Shown here: positions 35,909 to 44,736 of the stretch, in pieces
Layout: every line of letters starts with the position of its first letter
Numbering within the stretch: position 1 is the first letter of the stretch
Source: Marinomonas sp. IMCC 4694
GTDB lineage: Bacteria; Pseudomonadota; Gammaproteobacteria; Pseudomonadales; Marinomonadaceae
Length of the DNA stretch: 64,000 nucleotides
Assembly: GCF_008122525.1 (NCBI RefSeq)
Contig: NZ_VSRV01000001.1
Span: 2,356,001-2,420,000 of the forward strand
Direction: 5' to 3'
The notes under the pieces: generated by a model
What the model was told of the DNA's origin: nothing
Database searches by the model: none
What the model saw: the letters and a program-made list of their open reading frames with translations, nothing else
Made by a program: the position numbers and the translations under genes

Positions 35909-37855
35909 ATGATGGATTTACAGACAAAACTACTCACACAATTTGGCTTTGAGCAATTTAGAGAAGGCCAGCAACAAACCATAGAACAGCTGCTTGCTGG
36001 GCAATCGTCCTTGGCGGTGTTTCCCACCGGATCAGGTAAGTCACTGTGCTATCAGTTTAGTGCGACTCAGCTACCAAATTTGACCTTAGTGATTTCACCC
36101 TTAATCGCCCTCATGCACGATCAGCTGGCCTTTTTGAGTGCAAAAGGTATTCCGGCGGCCTGTTTGGATTCCAGCCAGAGTAAAGACGAAAGCCAAGCGG
36201 TCATGTCGGGGGTGCAAAACGGCGAGATTAAGATCTTAATGATTTCAGTCGAACGTTTTAAAAACGAGCGTTTTCGACGTTTTATTAAGCGCGTGCCTAT
36301 TTCCATGTTGGTGGTTGATGAAGCTCATTGTATTTCAGAGTGGGGGCATAATTTTCGCCCCGATTATTTAAAACTGCCGGCGTACCAACAGGAATTTGCG
36401 ATTCCTTTGGTATTGTTACTGACGGCCACTGCCACCCGTCGCGTACAAAAAGACATGGCGCAAAAATTCTCTATTCACCCAGAACAGATCGTGCAAACGG
36501 GCTTTTACCGTGCGAATTTAGACATCGATCTGATCCCCGTTCAGATTCATAACACGTTCAACGCACTCAAACAGGTGCTAGACGATACCCAAGGCGCGAG
36601 CATTGTGTATGTTACGCAACAAAAAACCGCCGAAGACGTTGCCCAACGCTTACAAGCTGAGGGTTATTCCGCGACAGCCTACCATGCCGGGTTAGGCAGT
36701 GAGATTCGCAGCACCATACAAGCGGATTTTATGACCAGTAAAACTCGCATTATCGTCGCTACCATTGCCTTTGGCATGGGCATTGATAAGTCGGACATTC
36801 GGCTCGTAGTGCATTTTGATTTACCCAAATCGATCGAAAATTACAGCCAAGAAATTGGCCGTGCGGGGCGAGATAGCCAACCAAGCCGCTGTGTGTTGCT
36901 GGCCAATTTAGAAGGCTTGAGCACGTTGGAAAACTTTGTGTACGGTGATACGCCAGAACCTCACGCTATCGACGCGTTGTTGCGTGCTATTTCAGAACAA
37001 ACCCTAAATAACGAGTGGGAAACGCAGCTATACGGTTTATCGAGCGCCAGCAACATTCGCTCTTTGCCGTTAAAAACCTTGCTGGTGCAGTTGGAATTAC
37101 TTGGTGCTATCACACCAATATACAGCTATTACGCCGATGTTCGGCTTAAATGGGAAGGCGATCGTACGGCTTTCGCTGCTCGTATTCCCAATGAATGGCA
37201 AGCGGCGTATCAGGCGCTATTAAAGGGCATTCAGTATAAGAAAATTTGGGGAACACCGAATTTTGAACAATTGTTTAATGAGTCTGGCCTGGCCCGCGGG
37301 GACGTATTACAGCTTTTGGAATTTGCCGCCGATAACCAGGTATTAACCTTAGAAAGCAAAGGCATGACCGAGGTGTATCAAGTCAACCCTGATGCGTTTC
37401 GTCATGAGGTTTTATCGGATCAATTACAGCGCTACGTCGAGGAAAAGCAGAGCGCTGAAATCGCTCGCATCGCCACCATGATTCGTTTTTTTCAATTAGA
37501 TCGGTGCTTGAATTACAATTTAGCAAAGTATTTTGGTGACCAACAAGCCCCTGAGTCGTGCGGGCATTGCTCTGTGTGTCGAGGCAACATGTTGACGCTA
37601 ACAAAGGAAGATACCGAAGAAACCGGCTGGCAAGACAAAATCGCAGAGTACGCTCAGGAGCTCGCGCAACATCTCGCACAAAAAAGCCCAACAACAAAAG
37701 TGACGGCGGTATTAATTACGCGCTTTTTGACTGGCTTAACTCAGCCTATTTTCACGAAAACTAAAGCGCGACAACTCCGTGGATTTGGTGTGTTTGAAGC
37801 CCATCGTTATGGGTCGGTATTAGACGCGGTTAACCAAGGTTTGTCTTCTCGCTAG
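35909..37855 (+). CDS. recQ: RecQ-family ATP-dependent DNA helicase
   Basis: 3'-5' superfamily 2 helicase used in recombination and replication-fork repair. 648 residues. Motifs: 0 FGFEQFREGQQ, I AVFPTGSGKSLCYQ, II DEAH in VVDEAHCISEWGHNFRPDY, III LTATATRRVQ, V/VI IVATIAFGMGIDK and QEIGRAGRDSQPSRC. The RQC zinc site appears as RCLNYNLAKYFGDQ...SCGHCSVC. A short C-terminal region ends with LRGFGVFEAHRYGSVLDAVNQG. RecQ of E. coli is 610 residues with a full HRDC; here the C-terminal domain looks shortened/divergent, so this may be a second RecQ-like paralogue. The last 26 bp overlap the convergent VOC gene. Confidence 0.9.
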   Translation: MMDLQTKLLTQFGFEQFREGQQQTIEQLLAGQSSLAVFPTGSGKSLCYQFSATQLPNLTLVISPLIALMHDQLAFLSAKGIPAACLDSSQSKDESQAVMSGVQNGEIKILMISVERFKNERFRRFIKRVPISMLVVDEAHCISEWGHNFRPDYLKLPAYQQEFAIPLVLLLTATATRRVQKDMAQKFSIHPEQIVQTGFYRANLDIDLIPVQIHNTFNALKQVLDDTQGASIVYVTQQKTAEDVAQRLQAEGYSATAYHAGLGSEIRSTIQADFMTSKTRIIVATIAFGMGIDKSDIRLVVHFDLPKSIENYSQEIGRAGRDSQPSRCVLLANLEGLSTLENFVYGDTPEPHAIDALLRAISEQTLNNEWETQLYGLSSASNIRSLPLKTLLVQLELLGAITPIYSYYADVRLKWEGDRTAFAARIPNEWQAAYQALLKGIQYKKIWGTPNFEQLFNESGLARGDVLQLLEFAADNQVLTLESKGMTEVYQVNPDAFRHEVLSDQLQRYVEEKQSAEIARIATMIRFFQLDRCLNYNLAKYFGDQQAPESCGHCSVCRGNMLTLTKEDTEETGWQDKIAEYAQELAQHLAQKSPTTKVTAVLITRFLTGLTQPIFTKTKARQLRGFGVFEAHRYGSVLDAVNQGLSSR

Positions 37856-38249
37856 TTTTTTCACTAGCCTCAGCCGATGGCTGAATATAGACACTTAACT
37901 CGATCAAGTTGTTGTCTGGATCGTTAAAATACACCGATTGGATGGCGCCTTGTGCGCCTGACTTTTCTACAGGCCCTTCGAGAATATTAACCTTATGAGC
38001 GGTTAAATGGGCAATCACTTTGCCCATTGACCAGGTCGTGATCAGGCACACATCTCCGGCTCCTTCCATGGCATGATTACGCAGCTCTTGCCCAAGTAAC
38101 TGGAAATTAATTTTTTGCTGCCCAAAACGCACGGCTTTGCGACCATTAGCAAAAACAATGCTGTCCATTTTTAACACCGTTTCATAAAAAGAAACGGCTT
38201 CATCTAGGTCAGACACCGTCAGTACGATGTGGTCAAAGTGGCTGATCAT
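37830..38249 (-). CDS. VOC-family (glyoxalase-like) protein
   Basis: 139 residues with the paired beta-alpha-beta-beta-beta fold seen from SHFDHIVLTVSDLDEAVSFYETVLKM at the start (metal ligand His5) and SVYFNDPDNNLIELSVY near residue 104-121 (metal-ligand Glu). Typical of vicinal-oxygen-chelate enzymes such as glyoxalases and resistance proteins; the exact reaction is not readable. A Ser/Glu/Lys tail of about 15 residues follows the domain and is where the gene overlaps the end of recQ. Confidence 0.85.
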   Translation of the reverse strand: MISHFDHIVLTVSDLDEAVSFYETVLKMDSIVFANGRKAVRFGQQKINFQLLGQELRNHAMEGAGDVCLITTWSMGKVIAHLTAHKVNILEGPVEKSGAQGAIQSVYFNDPDNNLIELSVYIQPSAEASEKTSEKTNLG

Positions 38250-38334
38250 CGCTGTTTTTGTCTCCCATTGCGCGCGGCTTCAAGCCGCTTAAACGTTACC
38301 TGACATGCTACGAATGATTAGGGGTAAAAACAAG

Positions 38335-38646
38335 TTAAGTTACGCATTCATCCCATAAAGAATGCAGCCTCAAGTCACCTTCAATTAAACGTAATTTTTG
38401 ATGTCGGGTTAACTTTTTAATTCGACATTCCAAGACCAGGGCGTCACTTTTATTGCCCACAACTTCATGCCACACCAACTCTAACGGTCCTTTGCCCTTT
38501 AAATATTTTGCGGCACGTTTGCTGTCGCCAGAATGCTCTTTAAAGCGTCGCTCCACATTCGTAGTAATACCGGTGTACAGCGTGTTTAAGCGAGTCTTCA
38601 CCATGTAAATATTCCATTGTGCATCTCCTATTTTATTCTGCATCAT
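38335..38646 (-). CDS. GIY-YIG nuclease-superfamily protein (YhbQ-type)
   Basis: 103 residues, the GIY-YIG core only: NIYMVKTRLNTLYTGITTNVERRFKEH (the IY...YTG motif with the catalytic Arg), GKGPLELVWHEVVG, and a late ALVLECRIKKLTRHQKLRLI with the metal Glu. This is the UPF0213/YhbQ group. E. coli YhbQ has been linked to nucleic-acid repair, with limited data. Independent of the disrupted racemase gene downstream of which it lies, on the same strand. Confidence 0.9.
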   Translation of the reverse strand: MMQNKIGDAQWNIYMVKTRLNTLYTGITTNVERRFKEHSGDSKRAAKYLKGKGPLELVWHEVVGNKSDALVLECRIKKLTRHQKLRLIEGDLRLHSLWDECVT

Positions 38647-38670
38647 TACATTTCCAACATGCTTGTCTTT

Positions 38671-39141
38671 TTATATAACGTCTAATAGAGCCCACTCTAC
38701 CGCTTTTTTAGCGTGAATGTAGGTCGTGTCTAAAAGTAGGATTTCTGTGTCATTTTGATTCACTAACATGCCAATTTCCGTACAACCCAGTATCACAGCT
38801 TCAGCGCCCTGACTGGCTAAAGACTCAATAATTCGTAAGTATTCCATTTTAGAATCTGAATTTAACTGGCCTAAACAAAGCTCGTTATAAATCACATTAT
38901 GAATCCTGCTTCTATCGTCTGCATTAGGAACCAAAACCGTTAAACCATACTCTTCGGTTAGGCGGCCTTTATAAAAATCTTGCTCCATTGTAAAAGCGGT
39001 TCCCAATAAACCGACTGTTTTAATGCCTTTTTTCACAAGTACTTCCGCCGTGGCGTCTGCTATATGCAATAACGGGATATCAATAGAGTCTTCAATTTGT
39101 GACGCGACTTTGTGCATTGTATTTGTGCATATTAATAAAAA
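38671..39141 (-). pseudogene. Asp/Glu racemase, 3' part after IS insertion
   Basis: C-terminal two thirds of a RacD/YgeA-type cofactor-independent racemase. Readable from TTA-TTA-ATA-TGC (Leu-Leu-Ile-Cys, around 39121-39138) through an internal Met at 39117 to the stop at 38671. The second catalytic Cys is in ILGCTEIGML. The reading frame is clean. The first catalytic Cys, in the ICTNTMHK block, lies upstream of the internal Met, so a protein started there would lack it. Joined to the part at 40359-40594, it gives an uninterrupted protein of about 230 residues. Confidence 0.88.
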
Positions 39142-39156
39142 GAGACCTTTGCATGA
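39142..39156. repeat. Terminal inverted repeat of the IS5-family element, racemase 3' side
   Basis: 15 bp, matches the other end (40344-40358) in 14 positions when reverse complemented; the difference is at position 13. Confidence 0.9.
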
Positions 39157-39308
39157 GCAGTCGATCTAGCCATATTGCTTGCCAAAGGTCTTTTATAAAA
39201 AATTCAATCAACGTCTTTATAGAAAACGGTCAACATCGTTAAAAATCAGTGCTCTTTAACTCATAAAAATGCCCACATAGTCCACTTGGACGGACTTTAC
39301 TTGCTATC

Positions 39309-40286
39309 TCAGCATTCTCGTTGGATACGAAACGCCCGTTTTAGGTTGTAAGCCATACAAATTAAACTCACCCTAGCCTGATTGCGAGCCCGTCCTAGAT
39401 AACGCGCTTTACCTAACCCATAGTGCAATTTCATTATCCCAAAGACATGCTCTACACGGGAACGAATACTGGAAAAATAACGGTTTTGCTTTTCTTGATC
39501 CTCGTTAAGAGGTCTATTACGATAAGCTCGATGGATAATGCATTCTTTGACCTTTTTTTGCTTCAATAACCTGCTGTGCTGGGCACTTTTGTACGCACTG
39601 TCTGCATACACTTCCCGCTCATGACCAGTGAGTATCGATTCAAATGGAATCGAATCGTGAACATTGCCTGCCGTGAGCATGACTTCTTTGACAAAACCAT
39701 CCTCATCCACATTTGTATGGGCCTTAAAACCATAGGTGGTTTTACGTTTTCCATCGCTGCTTTGCTTAACGCTATAGCCTGCTTCTGGGTCTTGCGTGTT
39801 TTTACCCTCAGCATTCTTACGAGGACGAGCATTCTTCGCTTCTATCACGCTGGCATCTATGATGCTTATCTCACCTTGTTTGATGATCAGACTTTGTTCG
39901 GCTAACTGGGCATTGATCTCGGTCATCGCTGCGTCTAGTAATCCGTTTTTCTCTAGCAGATTACGGAAACGCCAAATTGTACTGTGGTCGGGAACGCCTT
40001 GATCTAGGCCGACACCGACAAACCGGCGAAATAATAAGTCGCGAGCCAGTGCTTTTTCCAGCGCTGGGTCACTTAGGTTGTGCCATGATTGCAATAACAA
40101 AGCTTTAAACATCATCAACGGAGGCCAAGCGCGTTCACCTTTTGTACGGTTGTGAATGTCACAGAATAATCGCTCAATGCAGGACCAATTCAACAAGTCA
40201 TGAATCTCGTCAAATTCTTCAATAAACCGATTCGATGCTTGCAGCGCATCGGCAAAGCTCTGTTGTTTTAACTCTTTCCACGCCAT
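39309..40286 (-). CDS. IS5-family transposase
   Basis: 325 residues, DDE enzyme complete by motif: D144 in IIDASVIEA, D229 in YADSAYKS, E279 in SRVEHVFGIMK (the Y-x2-R-x3-E type signature region). N-terminal DUF772-like part with WPPLMMFKALLLQSWHNLSDPALEKALARDL and the PDHSTIWRFRN block is usual for the IS5 group. Intact frame, so the element may still be mobile. Its start is inside the element, on the same strand as the racemase gene. Confidence 0.95.
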   Translation of the reverse strand: MAWKELKQQSFADALQASNRFIEEFDEIHDLLNWSCIERLFCDIHNRTKGERAWPPLMMFKALLLQSWHNLSDPALEKALARDLLFRRFVGVGLDQGVPDHSTIWRFRNLLEKNGLLDAAMTEINAQLAEQSLIIKQGEISIIDASVIEAKNARPRKNAEGKNTQDPEAGYSVKQSSDGKRKTTYGFKAHTNVDEDGFVKEVMLTAGNVHDSIPFESILTGHEREVYADSAYKSAQHSRLLKQKKVKECIIHRAYRNRPLNEDQEKQNRYFSSIRSRVEHVFGIMKLHYGLGKARYLGRARNQARVSLICMAYNLKRAFRIQREC

Positions 40287-40343
40287 TTTTTGATTGCTCT
40301 TCTTTGCTTTTGGTTATTATCTCATAGGATCGAAGGGGATTAT

Positions 40344-40358
40344 TCGTGCAAAGGTCTC
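40344..40358. repeat. Terminal inverted repeat of the IS5-family element, racemase 5' side
   Basis: 15 bp; together with 39142-39156 it marks the outer ends. It also supplies the stop codon (40340-40342 region) that ends the truncated racemase N-terminus. Confidence 0.9.
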
Positions 40359-40594
40359 AAAAAGTCTGCGCCCGCTGCTTGAACATTTTTAGCGGCGTCA
40401 ATCAGTATCTCACAAGCGCTTTCCCAATCGCCCTTTTGCTGTAGCTTTTCAATAGGGTCAAAATCAACACTATACATGGCAATTTTTGCAGAATGCAGGC
40501 CACCAAGTGACGCTTTCACTCCTTCATTGATGGCTTGATAATACCCGACACTGCTTTCCCAGCTCATTCCACCTAACAATCCAATGGTTTTCAT
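40359..40594 (-). pseudogene. Asp/Glu racemase, 5' part before IS insertion
   Basis: N-terminal 80 residues of the racemase, starting at the ATG at 40594 (GGAG 5 bases upstream). The IGLLGGMSWESS and YYQAINEG blocks are typical of the aspartate racemase group. The sequence runs to AAGADFL and then enters the insertion sequence, where a stop follows nine codons later. It begins 17 bp after the LysE stop, so the racemase was the third gene of a DUF1127-lysE-racemase operon. Confidence 0.9.
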
Positions 40595-40610
40595 ACAGTC
40601 TCCAACATCC

Positions 40611-41231
40611 TTAACCCCTAACAATCATCATCAAGGTCAATGCTGTCGCAAGGCCCATACCAATATTAAACCTTCTTTGACGTTTAGGGTTTGTTAGCCA
40701 ACGACGAATACTCACGCCCAACCAAGCCCAAAGTGAAATTGTTGGAAAGTTAACGCAAGCAAATACAAACAGAACCCAAAGGCCAGATTGTAAATACAAA
40801 TCCCCTTCGATGGTGAACGTACTCACGGCACTGATTGCCATCATCCATGCTTTCGGATTGACGAACTGAAACAACGCCGCTTGCCACCAAGCCATTGGTT
40901 TACTTTCTTCACGCTTTTCAGAAACATGGATCGTTTCTTGACTCACGGGGGCACTGGCAATCTTCCATGCCAACCATACCAAATAAGCACCACCAACCCA
41001 CTTCAACGCAAGATACAGAGGCGGATATAAAATGAATAAGGCACCAAGCCCCAACAAGGCAGAAGATATCAGAGTGGCCATCCCCACACCGATTCCAATC
41101 ATGTGCGGCAAGGTTCGACGAAAGCCAAATTGAGCGCCTGACGCCAACAACATAATGTTATTCGGCCCTGGTGTAACAGACATCACAAAAGAAAACATCG
41201 CAAACGCAATAAAAAAAGACACGTCGATCAT
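40611..41231 (-). CDS. LysE/RhtB-family amino acid exporter
   Basis: 206 residues, six hydrophobic helices. The N-terminal FVMSVTPGPNNIMLLASGAQFGFRRTLPHMIGIGVG block is the LysE/RhtB signature. Exports amino acids or related compounds; substrate unknown. The start overlaps the stop of the DUF1127 gene (ATGA), and the racemase follows within 20 bp. The pairing with an amino-acid racemase and a divergent MocR regulator suggests a function in amino acid or amine balance. Confidence 0.92.
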   Translation of the reverse strand: MIDVSFFIAFAMFSFVMSVTPGPNNIMLLASGAQFGFRRTLPHMIGIGVGMATLISSALLGLGALFILYPPLYLALKWVGGAYLVWLAWKIASAPVSQETIHVSEKREESKPMAWWQAALFQFVNPKAWMMAISAVSTFTIEGDLYLQSGLWVLFVFACVNFPTISLWAWLGVSIRRWLTNPKRQRRFNIGMGLATALTLMMIVRG

Positions 41232-41440
41232 GGCGCCAGTGCTCTTTCTTCTTTCTTCTTTCTATTCATTAGGTCTCGAACGAAACCAAACACGGACGCT
41301 TGTAACAACTCTGCTCGCTGATGCTCTTTTGTCATGCCAATGTCCGTCATTTGCTGAGCCGTTAATCGTGCTAAGGCTCTACGAGTCTGATAACGCACTA
41401 CGCAATCCTGAATATGAACAAATAAGCAAATAATTAACAT
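41228..41440 (-). CDS. DUF1127 (YjiS-like) small protein
   Basis: 70 residues from the ATG at 41440, which has an AGGGAAG ribosome site; a longer frame to 41500 has no such site. The RRALARLTAQQMTDIGMTKEHQRAE segment (about 21-45) is the DUF1127 core, an Arg-rich helix-turn-helix-like stretch found in small proteins that in other bacteria act in phosphate and carbon or RNA-linked control. First gene of the operon and divergent from the MocR gene, coupled to lysE by a 4-bp overlap. Confidence 0.88.
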   Translation of the reverse strand: MLIICLFVHIQDCVVRYQTRRALARLTAQQMTDIGMTKEHQRAELLQASVFGFVRDLMNRKKKEERALAP

Positions 41441-41577
41441 GGTCTTCCCTTTTTTAGGCCGCACTATTAAAGGCATTAATAATGCTATGTGTATGAGCAT
41501 CTACTTTAAAGGAAGCAATAAAGACAGTACAGATTCAGAAAATAGCATTATAAGACAGACAGAACACACCAAAAATC

Positions 41578-41612
41578 ATCTGTGTGGTATAAAAAAACCG
41601 CATCTGTATGGT
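41578..41612 (+). promoter_or_regulatory. Direct repeats before the MocR gene
   Basis: ATCTGTGTGGT (41578-41588) and ATCTGTATGGT (41602-41612), 10 of 11 identical and spaced 24 bp start to start. An inverted ACAGAT lies near 41530. MocR proteins often bind directly repeated sites near their own promoter, so this is a candidate autoregulatory operator shared with the divergent DUF1127-lysE unit. Confidence 0.5.
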
Positions 41613-41642
41613 CACCACTCAACCTAAAAAGCCCTAAAATTA

Positions 41643-43115
41643 ATGACTGAAAACGCCACACACTTACTGGAAAACGCCATGACACTCTATCAAAACCTAG
41701 CCAATCGTTTGCGAGATCACATTCAGCATGGCTTTTATAAGCCGGGTGATAAACTCCCTTCTGTTCGGCAGTTGGCACAAGAGCATGGTGTCAGTATTTC
41801 CACGGTTCAAGAAGCGTATCGTCAACTGGAGCAAGAAGCCCTTGTGGAAGCCAAACCCAAATCAGGCTATTTCGTGTGTATACGCAAACAAGACAACTTA
41901 CCCAGTATTTCCAGACCACCACAGCGCCCACTTGAGGTATCACAATGGGAAGAAGTGCTCAATATGCTGATGATTCGCAGTGGCAATAAAGGCGTTCAGT
42001 TACAACACGCTATGCCAGACATGACGGCGCTAACGCTAAAACCGCTGTTAAAGACGCTGGCTGATCTTACCAAACAGAAACCTGAACTGGGGCTGGGGTA
42101 CGCTGATATTCGAGGTATGGAAGAGTTACGTATTCAGCTGTCTCGGCTTACTGTTGCATCGGGCTGCCAGCTTCATCCAGATGACGTGGTCGTCACGTCT
42201 GGCTGCCAAGAAGCGCTTTCGGTTTGCTTACGAGCAGTGACAGAACCAGGCGATATTATTGCAATCGAATCGCCGAGTTTCTATGGCTCTATGCAGTCGA
42301 TTAAAGCGGCCAATTTAAAAGCGATGGAAATCCCTACGCACCCGCAAACTGGTCTCAGTTTAGAAGCGCTTGAATTGGCTTTAGACCAGTGGCCCATCAA
42401 AGCCATTTTTGTCACTCCAACGTGTAATAACCCCATGGGTTACACCATGCCTGAAGACAAAAAAGAACAGCTCTATCGACTGGCTCAAAGTTACGATATT
42501 GCTATCATAGAAGACGATATTTACGGCGATATTTCGTATCAGTTTCCTCGTCCTAAAACCATTAAATCGTTCGACTTGGATGGACGTGTCTTACTGTGCT
42601 CTTCGTTTTCAAAAACCGTTGCACCGGGCATGCGAGTCGGTTGGATTGCGCCGGGGCGTTATCGCGACAAGGTTACCCACATAAAATACGTCAGCAGTTC
42701 CATGTGCCCTGTTTTACCTCAACTCGCCATTGCAAAATTCATTCGTTCTGGTGGATACACCAAGCACATAAGACAAATGCGCCATGATTACGAAAAGCAA
42801 CGTGATCATTTACTCAAGGCCATTAAAACCCACCTCCCGAGTGATACCCGCGTCAGTTTTCCTGATGGCAGTTTTATCTTATGGGTCGAGCTTAACCCGA
42901 CAATCGATAGCATGGCATTGGTTGAGCAGTGTCGACTGGAAGGCGTTGGATTTGCACCCGGCCCACTGTTTTCTGCGACAGGAAAGTATCGTAACTGCTT
43001 TAGGCTAAATTTTAGCGAACAAAGCATGGAAAAACGCGAGTGGGCGATGAAAACATTGGCCTCGGTTTTACTGCGTTTTACCGAACGTAAAGTGGGTGAA
43101 CGTCATCCCGTTTAA
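41643..43115 (+). CDS. MocR-type (GntR HTH plus aminotransferase domain) regulator
   Basis: 490 residues. N-terminal GntR winged HTH (about 18-85, YKPGDKLPSVRQLAQEHGVSISTVQEAYRQLE) is linked to a fold-type I aminotransferase-like domain. The PLP lysine is in SSFSKTVAPGMRVGW. Such proteins use PLP or an aminoacyl-PLP adduct as effector. The ATG at 41682 (GGAAAA upstream) is an alternative, shorter start. Divergent from DUF1127-lysE-racemase, which it probably controls. PdxR, TauR and GabR are relatives; the context (exporter plus racemase) does not match any of these. Confidence 0.9.
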   Translation: MTENATHLLENAMTLYQNLANRLRDHIQHGFYKPGDKLPSVRQLAQEHGVSISTVQEAYRQLEQEALVEAKPKSGYFVCIRKQDNLPSISRPPQRPLEVSQWEEVLNMLMIRSGNKGVQLQHAMPDMTALTLKPLLKTLADLTKQKPELGLGYADIRGMEELRIQLSRLTVASGCQLHPDDVVVTSGCQEALSVCLRAVTEPGDIIAIESPSFYGSMQSIKAANLKAMEIPTHPQTGLSLEALELALDQWPIKAIFVTPTCNNPMGYTMPEDKKEQLYRLAQSYDIAIIEDDIYGDISYQFPRPKTIKSFDLDGRVLLCSSFSKTVAPGMRVGWIAPGRYRDKVTHIKYVSSSMCPVLPQLAIAKFIRSGGYTKHIRQMRHDYEKQRDHLLKAIKTHLPSDTRVSFPDGSFILWVELNPTIDSMALVEQCRLEGVGFAPGPLFSATGKYRNCFRLNFSEQSMEKREWAMKTLASVLLRFTERKVGERHPV

Positions 43116-43332
43116 TCAAAAGACTGACTGTTAAATAGGACGACGCTCTTAATGACTCACTGAGCATCTCAATCAACGGTATACGCGTAGTGTAAAGAAA
43201 CGAAAATATACTTAATATTTTAGGGTAAAAAGGTTGATAATCCGATTTCTTGTTTAACTGATATACACAGCAAGATTTTTGCCATTGATTCATCGCTAGT
43301 CATAGCCACTGTTAGCCCTTTAGGACTCCCAA

Positions 43333-44736
43333 ATGCTCAACCGGTCTTTCCTTAACATAGGACGACGCTACTGTAGTCCGCTGTTTTATGTGGCGCTGTG
43401 CGTCCTACTCAGTGCATGCAGTCAGTCAGAAAAGCGCGACCATTACGCCGCTTTAGCACAAACCGAATTAGAAACCGTCAACGATGAAAAACGTTCCGTT
43501 TGGCGTGCCATGGACACGGTGGCATCAGCGAGTTATTTAAGCGATCTGATACAAGATGCGACTTTAGACGCATTAATCAAACAAGCGCTCATCGCCAACC
43601 CCAGCCTACAAAAAACGCAGCTGACGTTGCAAGCCAGTTTATGGCGCCTTAAAAGCCAACAAGGTGATGCCTTGCCCAGCGCCAGTGCAGGATTATCCGC
43701 AGGGAAAACCGATGGCAGTGACACCAGTTTCAAAGCCAATGTCAACATCAGTTGGGAAATTGATGTGTGGCAAAAGTTAGCACAGTCGGAACAAGCCACC
43801 GCGAAAACGCTGGCCAGTAATGAAGCCCTGTTTCAAGCCAGTCGGGATGCACTTGTGGCCAGTGTCATGAAATCTTGGCTGGCGATTTCTGCCAAACATC
43901 ACGCCATTGATATTGAGCAAAAACGCTTAGCGCTACTGGAAGCCAATGAGAAATTGGTTCTTAAGCGCTTTAAAAATGGCCTTGGGGACTTAGAAGCACT
44001 TGATGAATCTCGAACATCCGTGTCTCAATCCAGAGCCAACCTCGCCGAATTTGAAGAAAACATAGCCATTGAAAGACGTCATTTACAGCTTTATCTTGGC
44101 CGTCACGAACCATTGAGTGTTACGACGACAGCCCCGTATCCTAACGTTGACCTGTTCTTTGACACCTTGCCCATACAAAGCCTACAGCGCCGCCCCGATT
44201 TAAAAGCAGCCTACTTAGCCATAGAAGCCGCCGATTTAAACACCTCGGTCGCCTATAAAGACATGTTGCCCAGCATCAATTTGAGTGCGGCATTAAATGA
44301 AACAGCAAGCTCCCCCAGTAGCGCGCTTTTTGGCTCTCCTATTTGGTCTTTACTGGCTCAAATTACTCAACCGCTCTATCAAGGCGAGCGTTTAAAAGCG
44401 GCCGCTGAAATCGCCAAGCTTAGCACCGCTCAAGCCTATCAAGATTACCGGGGAACATTGCTCACAGCCGTCAACGAAGTTGAAAATACCTTAGGGCAAG
44501 AACGCGTACTTTCTCAGCGGGTGCACCACATCCAAAACGCGCAACTCAGCGCGCAAACCAATCTAACGCACTATGAAAAAAAGTACCGCTCAGGGCTCGT
44601 GACCATCAGCGATCTAATCAGCGTACAAAAAATCGCCTTTGATCTAGAAGCACAATTGGACAATCTCATTTACCAACAGCTCGCTAATCGAGTTGATTTA
44701 GGGCTCGCACTGGGTCTTGGAGTAAAACCAGAATGA
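43333..44736 (+). CDS. Outer-membrane efflux lipoprotein (TolC/NodT type)
   Basis: 467 residues. Signal peptide with lipobox LSAC (about residue 26-29), so a lipoprotein of the NodT/OprM type. Paired outer-membrane-factor repeats of helices are seen, with SLQKTQLTLQASLWRLKSQQGDALPSASAGLS early and RRPDLKAAYLAIEAADLNTSVAYKDMLPSINLSA mid-chain. It forms the outer channel of the RND pump coded next. First gene of the operon, overlapping the adaptor gene by 4 bp. Confidence 0.92.
   Translation: MLNRSFLNIGRRYCSPLFYVALCVLLSACSQSEKRDHYAALAQTELETVNDEKRSVWRAMDTVASASYLSDLIQDATLDALIKQALIANPSLQKTQLTLQASLWRLKSQQGDALPSASAGLSAGKTDGSDTSFKANVNISWEIDVWQKLAQSEQATAKTLASNEALFQASRDALVASVMKSWLAISAKHHAIDIEQKRLALLEANEKLVLKRFKNGLGDLEALDESRTSVSQSRANLAEFEENIAIERRHLQLYLGRHEPLSVTTTAPYPNVDLFFDTLPIQSLQRRPDLKAAYLAIEAADLNTSVAYKDMLPSINLSAALNETASSPSSALFGSPIWSLLAQITQPLYQGERLKAAAEIAKLSTAQAYQDYRGTLLTAVNEVENTLGQERVLSQRVHHIQNAQLSAQTNLTHYEKKYRSGLVTISDLISVQKIAFDLEAQLDNLIYQQLANRVDLGLALGLGVKPE

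Larger units (their letters stand above)
39142..40358 (-). mobile_element. IS5-family insertion sequence
   Basis: 1217 bp bounded by 15-bp terminal inverted repeats GAGACCTTTGCATGA (39142-39156) and TCGTGCAAAGGTCTC (40344-40358), 14 of 15 identical. It is flanked on both sides by a run of five A, which hides the exact target duplication (up to 5 bp). It carries one transposase gene. Insertion splits the racemase gene; removing the element plus one AAAAA copy restores the frame AGC-free as Ala-Asp-Phe-Leu-Leu-Ile-Cys. Confidence 0.93.
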
